Positions 1 to 6,020 of a stretch of 9,978 nt of DNA are shown here, in pieces (position 1 is the stretch's first letter; every line of letters starts with the position of its first letter). Under the pieces are notes generated by a model. It saw nothing but the letters and a program-made list of their open reading frames with translations, was not told where the DNA came from and searched no databases. This DNA comes from JBEKSX01 sp049516635. Its GTDB lineage: Bacteria; Bacteroidota; Ignavibacteria; Tepidaquicellales; OLB5. The position numbers and the translations under genes were made by a program. The stretch lies in contig JBEKSX010000105.1 in the NCBI GenBank assembly GCA_049516635.1, positions 1 to 9,978 of the forward strand. The letters are read 5' to 3'.

Positions 1-209
1 CCGCCGTATACGCGGAAGAATTGATCAAGATTACGGATTTTCTTTCTCATTCTGAAGTAGACGGACGGGAGAGCATCTTCTATTCCTCCGTCCAGTTCCT
101 CTTTAAGCTCACTGCTAATAAATTCATTCTCAAATTCTTCAAGCATTTCATCCAGCAATCCGTTCGGGTCTTCGGTATATTCGGGGAATATTTCTATATC
201 TTTTATCAT
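1..209 (-). CDS. Partial phage tail-region protein (N-terminus only)
   Basis: An open frame begins at an ATG whose first base is 209 and runs off the low-coordinate edge without a stop. About 69 residues are visible, starting MIKDIEIFPEYTEDPNG. The segment is strongly acidic (DEMLEEFENEF, EELDGGIED) and then turns basic (RMRKKIRNLDQFFRVYG). It begins 12 bases after the stop of the tail-chaperone extension, so it is probably cotranslated or at least cotranscribed with it. No good Shine-Dalgarno is visible. In long-tailed phages the gene after the assembly chaperones is often the tape measure, but this N-terminus shows none of its long coiled-coil or hydrophobic repeats, so a small tail accessory protein is equally possible. 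I do not recognise the family. An overlapping ATG slightly upstream (first base near 215) meets a stop after about 22 codons and was rejected. Confidence 0.6.
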   Translation of the reverse strand, partial: MIKDIEIFPEYTEDPNGLLDEMLEEFENEFISSELKEELDGGIEDALPSVYFRMRKKIRNLDQFFRVYG

Positions 210-221
210 GATGCATAAAAT

Positions 222-506
222 TTATTTTCTTCTGCGGCTCTCACGGGTAAGGTTCATAAGGTATTCATCCCTTTTTATGCCGAGAACTTTGAACACCAGG
301 AATTCATAATAATCGTATTCATCCCATCTGTTCTCTACGTCTTTCGGATCAAGGTGATAATGTTCTGCTATGTCGTGTATCATTTTCTCATAAATAAAAT
401 TTTCCGGTATCTGTAGGTAAGCGGGCATCCTGACCCCGGACTCGCGGAAGAGTCCCGCAAACTGCTTCAGAAGCTTATCCGCTTTATTATGAACTTCCCC
501 GTGCTT
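222..506 (-). CDS. Tail assembly chaperone, -1 frameshift extension (T-like domain)
   Basis: This frame stays open from the codon AAG at 506-504, directly after the slippery T run, to the stop at 222. That gives 94 residues beginning KHGEVHNKADKLLKQFAG. The codon starting at 506 is in phase with the ATG at 428 (26 codons apart), so the short ORF starting MPAYLQIPEN is the tail end of this longer frame. Its upstream part has no start of its own, which argues that it is reached by slipping from the upstream chaperone ORF. The fusion would be about 222 residues (128 plus 94). In lambda-like tails the equivalent gpGT recruits tube subunits to the tape measure. Aromatic and acidic content (HYHLDPKDVENRWDEYDYYEF) resembles the short second domains of such chaperones, but I assign it mainly from position and frame. 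Internal start at 428 as an independent protein is the alternative. Confidence 0.7.
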   Translation of the reverse strand, partial: KHGEVHNKADKLLKQFAGLFRESGVRMPAYLQIPENFIYEKMIHDIAEHYHLDPKDVENRWDEYDYYEFLVFKVLGIKRDEYLMNLTRESRRRK

Positions 507-889
507 AAAAAAAAATCGCTCAATATCATTCCCGCAGAATCAAGTATCATTTCATAACAATCGCCGTTCTCTTCGATGAATCTTTTCCAGTCCGTACTAC
601 TTTCAGTGAATAGTGCCAGGCATTCTGCGAGGTTATCGCCCTCGCTCAGGAATCCGAGAATGCTCATCCCGCAAAGGAAAAGCTCTCCGCTGTTTTTCGC
701 ATCACCCATATCGAAACCTGTTATATCCTTCACATGCTTCATCAGCCTTGCTGTAAAGATGCAGGTCTCTTTCTGAAGCCGCAGCTTCATGGGTTTTGCC
801 TTCACCTTTATTCCGAGTATATCGTAATCACCGCTAAACGTCTGGAAACGAGTCTTCGATTCTTCGTTTTGTTCTTTTGTCTCTATCAT
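467..889 (-). CDS. Tail assembly chaperone (gpG-like)
   Basis: A 140-residue cytoplasmic protein lies immediately downstream of the tail tube gene. It has an N-terminal acidic/polar stretch (MIETKEQNEESKTRF), a β-type segment with KAKPMKLRLQKE, and a mostly helical second half (LFLCGMSILGFLSEGDNLAECLALF). No signal peptide or membrane span is seen. Its size, its place between tube and later tail genes, and the T-run frameshift near its 3' end fit a gpG-type chaperone that coats the tape measure during tail assembly. The ATG at 889 has GGTGA five bases upstream as a modest ribosome binding site. Sequence recognition alone is weak; the call rests on synteny plus the frameshift. Confidence 0.7.
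   Translation of the reverse strand: MIETKEQNEESKTRFQTFSGDYDILGIKVKAKPMKLRLQKETCIFTARLMKHVKDITGFDMGDAKNSGELFLCGMSILGFLSEGDNLAECLALFTESSTDWKRFIEENGDCYEMILDSAGMILSDFFLSTGKFIIKRISF
506..515 (-). other. Programmed -1 ribosomal frameshift site
   Basis: On the minus strand the chaperone ORF reads GAT TTT TTT TTA AGC through nine consecutive T bases (507-515). It contains T TTT TTA, the classical X XXY YYZ slippery heptamer, and also T TTT TTT. Moving back one base puts the ribosome in the AAG CAC GGG frame, which is open to 222. The zero frame ends 13 codons after the run, at 467. A downstream stimulatory structure was not established by eye. The gene position, just after the tail tube gene, is where this signal occurs in many tailed phages. 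Confidence 0.75.
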
Positions 890-901
890 TATTTCACCGT
901 T

Positions 902-949
902 ATTGATAATTGATCCGCCGCGGCGGATTGATAATTGACAATTGATTAT
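902..949. repeat. AT-rich direct repeats around a GC palindrome
   Basis: The 12-mer attgataattga occurs at 902-913 and again at 927-938. Between them is the perfect 14-bp palindrome tccgccgcggcgga (914-927). A degenerate third copy (caattgatta) follows to 949. It fills the gap between the tail tube and chaperone genes. A similar arrangement occurs at 2405-2478, so this looks like an intergenic repeat family of the host genome rather than phage coding sequence. Confidence 0.65.
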
Positions 950-1737
950 AGGTTTGGCTCAATTACTTCTTCCTGCACAGAATAACCTTCACCGGCAGAG
1001 ATATTGTAGTTTCCCGAAAGTCCGATGACGGGAAGATCAGCTGTACTCACTGAAATAGCTGACTTGTTATTCATAATTATCCCTTTTAATTCCGGTTCTC
1101 TTCCCGGTGCAGAAGCTTTGTAGTAACCGGGGAGCTTTACTATCCCTATATATCGGTATTTCTGGAACCCGTCACGCGAAATCCCTGCATGCTGGAATAT
1201 CGCCCAGCGGTATTTGTTTGCATCCCTGGTCAGGAACTGCTCCGTAAATGCATCATCCTGAAGCGAGGTAAATACCAGCGAAGCTTTGAAGTCCTCCTTT
1301 TTCGATGCGAACTGTCTTTTGCCTTCATCGTAAACGGGCGATTCTTCCTGCCCGAATTCGAAATCGGATTTCATCCTGCCGAAACCGAGATGCCAGCCGT
1401 CACTGTAATACGCCCGCGCAGAAGCACCAGTGCCGTTTCCTCCCGTAAGCTGTACAACCGGCGCTGAAGTGTAACCGCTTCCCGAATTGGTCAGACGGAC
1501 CGCAGATACCTTCCCGCCGCTGATGATTGCGATTGCAGAAGCTCCGTTTCCGCCGCCTCCGGTGAATTCAACTGCGGGTACCTGTGTGTAACCCGAACCG
1601 CCGTTCGTTATTTTGACAAACGATACCTGCCCCAGATTTACATCCGCTCCGCTGCCGTCTATCCTCTTGTACCACCATAATGAACTGCCTTCTTCGTTAT
1701 GTGCAGTCCCGTCATATAGATCTATTACCGGTGTCAA
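946..1737 (-). CDS. Tail tube protein with two inserted Gly-rich repeats
   Basis: A 263-residue protein in the position of the major tail (tube) subunit. Residues about 38-75 and 77-112 are two tandem copies of a repeat of the form ITNGGSGYT-x-P-x-V-x-F/L-TGG-x-G-GAxA, which is known from many bacterial and phage surface proteins. Around this insertion, the N-terminal stretch (MTPVIDLYDGTAHNEEG) and the long C-terminal part look like an ordinary β-rich tube protein; the latter contains GFGRMKSDFEFGQEES, LTRDANKYRW and KYRYIGIVKLPGYYK. The tube forms the DNA channel, and the repeats could project outward as decoration. The start is TTG at 1737, chosen because a strong AGGAGGAAG lies just upstream. 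A role in head-tail joining is the main alternative; overall I favour the tube. Confidence 0.65.
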   Translation of the reverse strand: MTPVIDLYDGTAHNEEGSSLWWYKRIDGSGADVNLGQVSFVKITNGGSGYTQVPAVEFTGGGGNGASAIAIISGGKVSAVRLTNSGSGYTSAPVVQLTGGNGTGASARAYYSDGWHLGFGRMKSDFEFGQEESPVYDEGKRQFASKKEDFKASLVFTSLQDDAFTEQFLTRDANKYRWAIFQHAGISRDGFQKYRYIGIVKLPGYYKASAPGREPELKGIIMNNKSAISVSTADLPVIGLSGNYNISAGEGYSVQEEVIEPNL

Positions 1738-1813
1738 TTTTCTTCCTCCTGATTAATTATTTTTAGTATAAAGTTATTTGTGCTATTTCTATTTAGTCTT
1801 TGAACTCTGTTTT

Positions 1814-1856
1814 CTCCCCTTTACGAAAGGGGAGTACCCCCGATGATAATCGGGGG
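1814..1856. repeat. Paired GC-rich hairpins
   Basis: Two adjacent inverted repeats lie in the gap between the tail-completion and tube genes. The first arm set is ctcccctt / aaggggag (1814-1834). The second is cccccgat / atcggggg (1837-1844 and 1849-1856, loop gata). There is no T run after the stems in either direction, so this is not a clean intrinsic terminator. A related double hairpin is found at 8159-8208. It probably belongs to a dispersed palindromic repeat family. Confidence 0.6.
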
Positions 1857-1863
1857 GAGGGGT

Positions 1864-2304
1864 TCACCCAATTTCATCCGTAGCAAACTCCAATTCCCCG
1901 AAGTGTGCTATCACCCCATGATACTCTGCATCATATTTATTCTTGATATCGAGATAAGTATGCTTCCTCACTTTTCCATTCAAAGTGAAATTGGTGTTAA
2001 AAGCTTTGCAAATCTCTGAACAAAGTGTATCGAAGCTCTTTTCACTGTTGTTCTCAAAATTATATCCGTAGACCAGTTTGAACAGCCATGTTCTCTTTAT
2101 GTAAAGTTCTTTTGCTTGACCTTCTGCACCCGATGCTGTTCTGGTTTTGCACCTAAACATAAGTGCGTTCAAAACGCTGTCCTTGACAAAGAGCTCTTTC
2201 AGCTGCGCCTGGTCTTTTGCATAGACCATCCTGTCATATACCTTTCCTATTCCGCTTACCGACTCCGCAATTTTCTTAATTTCATTTTTTATATCATCCA
2301 GCAT
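1864..2304 (-). CDS. Tail completion / tail terminator-like protein
   Basis: A 146-residue protein between the connector-like gene and the tube gene. The N-terminus is helical (MLDDIKNEIKKIAESVSGIGKVYDR), followed by a mixed α/β body with KELYIKRTWLFKLVYGYNFENNSEKSFDTLCSEI. The pattern of an N-terminal helix, GIGKVYDR, a conserved aromatic β segment and then a helix with a short C-terminal β hairpin (HGVIAHFGELEF) recalls small tail-completion proteins that cap the tube and meet the head. This is a judgement from pattern, size and gene order. The ATG at 2304 is the first in frame; no Shine-Dalgarno is seen, and the 9-bp repeat array begins four bases upstream. Confidence 0.55.
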   Translation of the reverse strand: MLDDIKNEIKKIAESVSGIGKVYDRMVYAKDQAQLKELFVKDSVLNALMFRCKTRTASGAEGQAKELYIKRTWLFKLVYGYNFENNSEKSFDTLCSEICKAFNTNFTLNGKVRKHTYLDIKNKYDAEYHGVIAHFGELEFATDEIG

Positions 2305-2307
2305 GTT

Positions 2308-2397
2308 AGTTCGTCAAGTTAATAAAGTTTGTAAGGTTCATAAGGTTCATCAAGTTTGTAAAGTTCGTAAAGTTTATCAAGTTCGTAAAGTTCTTTA
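2308..2397. repeat. Tandem array of ten 9-bp units
   Basis: Ten consecutive 9-mers can be laid out without gaps, with consensus agttcgtaa or agtttatca on the plus strand. Examples are agttcgtca, agtttgtaa, ggttcataa and agttcgtaa. The array occupies most of the space between the connector-like gene and the tail-completion gene. It sits directly in front of that gene's start codon, so it would be transcribed as its 5' untranslated region. Confidence 0.8.
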
Positions 2398-2404
2398 TGA
2401 TATC

Positions 2405-2478
2405 ATTGAACATTGATTATTGAATATTGTCCAAAGGACTCCTTCGGAGAAAATTGATCATTGAAAATTGTTAATTGT
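2405..2478. repeat. AT-rich repeat with two small GC hairpins
   Basis: Copies of attga-type AT-rich words flank a core with gtcc-aaa-ggac (2429-2439) followed by ctcc-ttc-ggag (2439-2449). The layout matches the element at 902-949: AT direct repeats around a GC-rich palindromic core. It overlaps the 3' end of the connector-like gene, whose last codons (DQTINNFQ) are encoded inside the repeat, so the insertion probably replaced that gene's original C-terminus. Confidence 0.5.
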
Positions 2479-3342
2479 TTGATCTGCCGAACTCGCTTCC
2501 TGCTCTAAATTTGTTCCGTTCAGTTCGGATACTTCTATACCCAGCCATTGTGCTGCCTGTCCGAAAAGCTCCTTAGCTAACTGTCTGTACTGGTCTGTCA
2601 TTTTGTCATAGGAAGACATTTCCGAACCGATGGAAGGGTTCACGTTCTGCCCGTACCTGCTCGCAAGCGCAAGTAAATAAATGCCCGCGGCTATATTGCA
2701 TATGCAGAAGAAATCGCTGTCCGGAGATGTTATTACCGCAGGGTTTGCATTATCGAATCCGTGCTGAAGGCTGAAATTTATCCTGTACGTATCTTTTATA
2801 TCGTAAACGAACCTCAGCATGTATACATTGCTGTCACTGAGAAATATTCCGAAATCGCTTTCGTTAAGATAGCAAGGGGGAGTGTTATCTAAAGGATATT
2901 CGATAAAATTCACCGAGCTGAATCCTATTTGCCATTTCTGAGGCAGTTCAAATATTCTTGATGGAGTCTCAATTATCTTTTTCTCTATTTGCTCAAGCGG
3001 TCTGTACTTGGAATATACCGCCGTTGCTTCATCAAGGTACTGAACTGCATCTGTCTTCTTGATGGAAGCACCCGCAGTTATCATTGTTAGATCGCCTGCA
3101 AGTGTTATTTGTCCGGGGACATCCGTATCTATCACAGTTGCGAATTTTGAGTTTACGCTTTTATCATCGATATAAACTTCATCGCCTTTCTTGAAATCCG
3201 CATTGGTATTTACAGGGAATTCCGTATCGTTTCCGCTCAGCTTGCCATCTCCGGTCGTAATTGCAGTCTTTATGAATTCACAGGCAAGGTCTTTGACCTT
3301 TAGCTCTATCTGGTTAAGGAACTGTATTTTATTCTTCGGCAT
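2458..3342 (-). CDS. Head-tail connector (adaptor)-like protein
   Basis: A 294-residue protein directly downstream of the capsid gene, where the head-completion adaptor is usually encoded. It has an N-terminal helix (FLNQIELKVKDLACEFIKTAI). A β-rich module at about residues 45-98 carries KKGDEVYIDDKSVNSKFATVI and GQITLAGDL, which resembles a small SH3-like or OB-like insertion. The larger C-terminal portion contains MLRFVYDIKDTYRINFSLQHGF and closing helices (DKMTDQYRQLAKELFGQAAQWL). No signal peptide or catalytic motif is evident. The adaptor role is inferred from order and size; I do not firmly recognise the family. The ATG at 3342 begins MPKNK and has no clear ribosome binding site. Confidence 0.5.
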   Translation of the reverse strand: MPKNKIQFLNQIELKVKDLACEFIKTAITTGDGKLSGNDTEFPVNTNADFKKGDEVYIDDKSVNSKFATVIDTDVPGQITLAGDLTMITAGASIKKTDAVQYLDEATAVYSKYRPLEQIEKKIIETPSRIFELPQKWQIGFSSVNFIEYPLDNTPPCYLNESDFGIFLSDSNVYMLRFVYDIKDTYRINFSLQHGFDNANPAVITSPDSDFFCICNIAAGIYLLALASRYGQNVNPSIGSEMSSYDKMTDQYRQLAKELFGQAAQWLGIEVSELNGTNLEQEASSADQTINNFQ

Positions 3343-3377
3343 ATTGTGATAATTTAAAATTTTTTATTCATCAACGT

Positions 3378-3495
3378 GGAGGTTGCCTCGTTGTCATTCT
3401 GAGGGAGTGTAACGACCGAAGAATCTCATGTCATCTAAGGAGGAGATCCTTCGCTTCGCTCAGGATGACAGGTTGGTACCAAAGAGACAACCTCC
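3378..3495. repeat. Nested palindromic intergenic repeat (MITE-like)
   Basis: The outer arms are ggaggttgcctcgttg (3378-3393) and caaagagacaacctcc (3480-3495), complementary except for two mismatches. The inner arms are gtcattctgag (3393-3403) and ctcaggatgac (3459-3469), with one mismatch. Between them are gaagaatctc and gagatccttcgcttcgct. The inner unit is a widespread bacterial intergenic palindrome. It fills the gap between the capsid and connector-like genes and has no coding capacity. Confidence 0.75.
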
Positions 3496-3511
3496 CGCTT
3501 TTATTGTTGCA

Positions 3512-5566
3512 TTATGCAACTATTGCTCCCACAAAGCTTCTGTGGTCGAGCACATCTCCGTCGTACTCATGTCTTATCTTATAGCGTATCTGGTCATTGG
3601 TAAAATATGAGCCCTGCGTCGGCAGATCTGAAACGAACAGTTCGGGTTCCTCCATACCGTGCAGGAAGCCTATCTCGATGGTCGGATATTCCATCGGGTC
3701 AGCTAACAGGTACCAGTTGTTGGCATCGGTTGTGTGAGCAATCGTGATCGGCTCTATCTGCCATGTCTGGTGGAATGCGGGAACCGGGTTGTTCAAGCCG
3801 AACGCAGTAGTGGTGAGCTCATAAGCGGTCTTGTCAAGATCACCCGGTACAAGCAAGTATTTCGGTTTGATTCCGATCTTCTTACCGCTGTCGAGCTCGG
3901 TCTGATTACGCATTATGCTCCTCGCATTTGAAAATGAGATATCGCTCAATGCCGCAGTCAGCAGGTTTCCGCCGTGGCTCGCATGGAAAAGCGCCACCCC
4001 GTCATAATCCATCACGGGATTCGTTATGATCAGGTCGAACACAAATTCATAGATAGTCCTTGCGGCTGCCTGCCCCATCCTTATAGGAATTTTCCTTATT
4101 GCACCAAGGTCGTCATTGACTATCATCTCTCTCGTGATGGTTTCCAGGTAGCCTCTCTTGCGGATATTGTAAGTTATTTCTTCATCGGTGGGGGAAGCGG
4201 CTGCCGTATAAGCAGCGTTCTCGTTCACTACCGGCAGGTTTGCATAACCTCCCATGCGTGCAACTGTGTTCGTCTTGAAATCCTGCCTCGGAACAATCTC
4301 GCTCACCAGCTTTCTCCAGCTTTCGTTGTATGCGCTGAAATTGTATTCCTTCACCATACTTTTGTTCAAAGCATTCTTGAAGATACTGGCAAAGTCGGTT
4401 GTAATAAGAGCTTCCGAGAGGACACCCCTGCCGTTCTGTTTCATGCCGGTAACGTGATAATCGCCTGTTACACTGCGGTACCATTCTTTTACAGAGAACA
4501 TGTTCGAAGCGCCCGAGTTCGCATATTCCTGTTTCTCGGCTTCGGTCAGCTTCGATTTTGCGAGAGGGGAGAGGAGCATGTATTCGAGCTGTTTTTCGGC
4601 TTTGTCTACAGCATCCTGTGTTACGGTAATATTATCGGCGCCACCGTTGTCTATTACGGCGGGATTCAGCTCTGCAAGGATTTTCTGCTCCAGCTTCATA
4701 GCATCTTCAAGCTCCTTCTGCTCGAATATCTTTCCCTCGAACTGTTTCCTCACTTTTTCTTTAACGATCCAGGGAAGTTTGCTCCTTGTCAGCGCATTCT
4801 GAAGCTGTGCTTCGCAAAGAAGCTTCTTTGCTTCGGTCACAACGTCGTTTATGCTGTCACTGCCGGAATCATCGGAATCAAGCCGCATAGCTTCGCTGAT
4901 GAGATCGAAAATTTTTTGTTTTAATTCAGGATTCATATTTTTTTCCTTCTTTATATTATTTGAATTATTGTGATTTGAGTTGCTTCCTTCGATAAGTGAT
5001 ATCAATCTGCCACCTGCGTTTCCGAGAGGGACAGGGTCAACCGACTGCAGTGATTCGATCTGCGTTACGACTGCAATGTACCTGTCCTTGAGCTTTTCAA
5101 TAACGTACTTCCCCAGTCCGCTTATGCTCAACCCGATATGCTTTGCGGATCTCCATGCTTTGTTCAATTTCTTCCTGAAAGCTTCCGCAAATTGACTACC
5201 TTTGCTGAGGTTAAAGATACCTTCAACCTGCTTCCTTTCGTCATTCCATTTCACATCCGTGAATATTCCGACTATACGGTTGACTCCGGTGTTTGTACCG
5301 CGAAGATGTTCCTCTTCGGTACGGAACAATGCCGGAACGTTTTCGAACAGCCCTTTTTCTACAGCTTCTTTCAATACATTTTCGGTATAATTTTTATATA
5401 TCGGGACTTTCCTGCCGTCGAGCTCAGCAAATGCGTTGGCGGAATTGGTCAATCCCGCTTTGATGATAACGCACCTGTACTTTGAACCGCTTCGGTTGAT
5501 CTTCGAACTTTCGTTCAGCTCTATCCCGGAAATTTCTATGAGGTCTTTTATGTTATTTTCGTTCAT
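3512..5566 (-). CDS. Prohead protease - scaffold - major capsid fusion protein
   Basis: A single frame of 684 codons from the ATG at 5566. The N-terminal ~190 residues (AFAELDGRKVPIYKNYTENVL, GIFTDVKWNDERKQVEGIF, HIGLSISGLGKYV) fit a prohead maturation protease domain. An Asn/Ser-rich linker (SNSNHNNSNN) follows. Next is a highly charged helical delta/scaffold segment (PELKQKIFDLISEAMRL to about AEKQEYANSG), then a Mu gpT-like/HK97-fold capsid domain. Capsid landmarks are LITTDFASIF, MIVNDDLGAIRKIP, MGQAAARTIYEFVF, ALFHASHGGN, IKPKYLLVPGDL and TIEIGFLHGMEEPELF. The family makes the icosahedral shell and removes its own scaffold. A TTG at 5590 is also in frame, but it sits in the tail of the upstream terminator, so I prefer the ATG at 5566, which lacks a Shine-Dalgarno. 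A second start at 4936 is possible and is listed separately. The capsid assignment is strong; the protease assignment is moderate. Confidence 0.85.
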   Translation of the reverse strand: MNENNIKDLIEISGIELNESSKINRSGSKYRCVIIKAGLTNSANAFAELDGRKVPIYKNYTENVLKEAVEKGLFENVPALFRTEEEHLRGTNTGVNRIVGIFTDVKWNDERKQVEGIFNLSKGSQFAEAFRKKLNKAWRSAKHIGLSISGLGKYVIEKLKDRYIAVVTQIESLQSVDPVPLGNAGGRLISLIEGSNSNHNNSNNIKKEKNMNPELKQKIFDLISEAMRLDSDDSGSDSINDVVTEAKKLLCEAQLQNALTRSKLPWIVKEKVRKQFEGKIFEQKELEDAMKLEQKILAELNPAVIDNGGADNITVTQDAVDKAEKQLEYMLLSPLAKSKLTEAEKQEYANSGASNMFSVKEWYRSVTGDYHVTGMKQNGRGVLSEALITTDFASIFKNALNKSMVKEYNFSAYNESWRKLVSEIVPRQDFKTNTVARMGGYANLPVVNENAAYTAAASPTDEEITYNIRKRGYLETITREMIVNDDLGAIRKIPIRMGQAAARTIYEFVFDLIITNPVMDYDGVALFHASHGGNLLTAALSDISFSNARSIMRNQTELDSGKKIGIKPKYLLVPGDLDKTAYELTTTAFGLNNPVPAFHQTWQIEPITIAHTTDANNWYLLADPMEYPTIEIGFLHGMEEPELFVSDLPTQGSYFTNDQIRYKIRHEYDGDVLDHRSFVGAIVA
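4934..4950 (-). promoter_or_regulatory. Internal ribosome binding site and start in the capsid gene
   Basis: Within the protease-scaffold linker, AGAAGGA (4944-4950 on the minus strand) lies seven bases before an in-frame ATG (4934-4936). Initiation here would give a protein of about 474 residues, starting MNPELKQKIF, that contains scaffold plus capsid without the protease. The main start at 5566 has no such signal. The purine run also encodes KKEK, so chance from Lys/Glu codons is a real alternative. Confidence 0.45.
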
Positions 5567-5596
5567 ATTTTTTAATTTGAATTCGAACAAACAAAA

Positions 5597-5637
5597 AAGG
5601 GCAACCTAATTCCTGAATAAGGAATTAAATTGCCCTT
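5597..5637 (-). terminator. Intrinsic terminator in the capsid leader
   Basis: On the minus strand an eight-base-pair outer stem (AAGGGCAA with TTGCCCTT) encloses an inner AATTCC / GGAATT stem. It is followed directly by TTTTTTGTTTG. The terminator ends only about 25 bases before the capsid start, so full termination would shut the gene off. That placement points to conditional termination (attenuation) rather than an operon end. Confidence 0.8.
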
Positions 5638-5734
5638 GCTACTTACACCCCCCGGTAATTGTATCGGGGTATTACGGTTTGGCTACCGGCTTAATCGATC
5701 TGAGGTTCTCTCTGCCCTCTTATTTTAAAGATCT
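5636..5734 (-). ncRNA. Structured leader RNA upstream of the capsid gene
   Basis: About 100 transcribed bases lie between the promoter and the terminator. Visible pairings include CGGT / ACCG (loop AGCCAA) and CCCCG / CGGGG. An alternative longer pairing, CCGGTA with TACCGG, would exclude both. Conserved blocks shared with the portal leader are CTCAG (5700-5704), GTAGC (5682-5686) and AAGTAGCAA (5636-5644); the last runs into the terminator stem. The blocks have the same order and near-equal spacing in both copies (60 versus 54 bases from the first to the last). I cannot assign a known RNA family. Confidence 0.55.
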
Positions 5735-5740
5735 GTCATA

Positions 5741-5769
5741 AATCTAAATAACTTTTTTCCGTTTGTCAA
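5741..5769 (-). promoter_or_regulatory. Sigma-70-type promoter for the capsid leader
   Basis: A perfect TTGACA (-35, 5764-5769) is separated by 17 bases from TAGATT (-10, 5741-5746, four of six matches to TATAAT). Predicted transcription starts near 5734, just ahead of the leader. It lies in an AT-rich spacer and would drive the capsid, neck and tail genes independently of the portal transcript. Confidence 0.6.
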
Positions 5770-6020
5770 GAGTATAAGAAAATATATTTTCATAAAGTCA
5801 TGATATATCTGAAATTATAATATTGATTAAATTATTCTATAGTATTAATTCAGATTGTGAAAAATTAACGGATTCAAAACATTTATTTTAACAGAATTTT
5901 AATTTTGTTAGAAATAATTGTTATATAGCTTCATATTATAAAATAATATATGATTTATATCTGAATAACACAGCTATATTACTTTGGGTATTTTATCCAC
6001 AGTAGTCTTTAAACAACTTG
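5770..6020. other. AT-rich noncoding spacer
   Basis: Together with the promoter this is a gap of about 290 bases with very high A+T and no plausible reading frame on either strand. Weak inverted repeats occur near 5891-5910 (aaca / tgtt ends) and at 5933-5953 (catattat / ataatat), but neither is followed by a convincing T run. It separates the holin-like gene from the capsid transcription unit. Confidence 0.6.

Noticed and set aside
3378..3495. CRISPR array or insertion sequence in the capsid-connector gap
   Set aside because: There is only a nested inverted repeat with no regularly spaced direct repeats and no transposase frame.
4182..4484. Minus-strand 100-codon ORF inside the capsid gene
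   Set aside because: It is an alternate frame of the capsid coding region with no recognisable domain and no independent ribosome binding site.
3974..4924. Long plus-strand ORF of 316 codons
   Set aside because: It lies entirely antisense to the capsid gene, whose protein motifs are clear. Its translation is Cys/His/Phe-rich and resembles no domain, as expected for a shadow frame.
5567..5590. TTG start of the capsid fusion at 5590
   Set aside because: It falls in the T-rich tail of the terminator and adds eight residues with no support; the ATG at 5566 is preferred.
5597..5734. S-box (SAM-I) riboswitch upstream of the capsid gene
   Set aside because: GATTAAGCCGGTAGCC and GGTGTAAG loosely echo S-box core words, but the required stems and the conserved GGUGCUAAUUCC-type junction are not there. 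The portal copy lacks the first part altogether.
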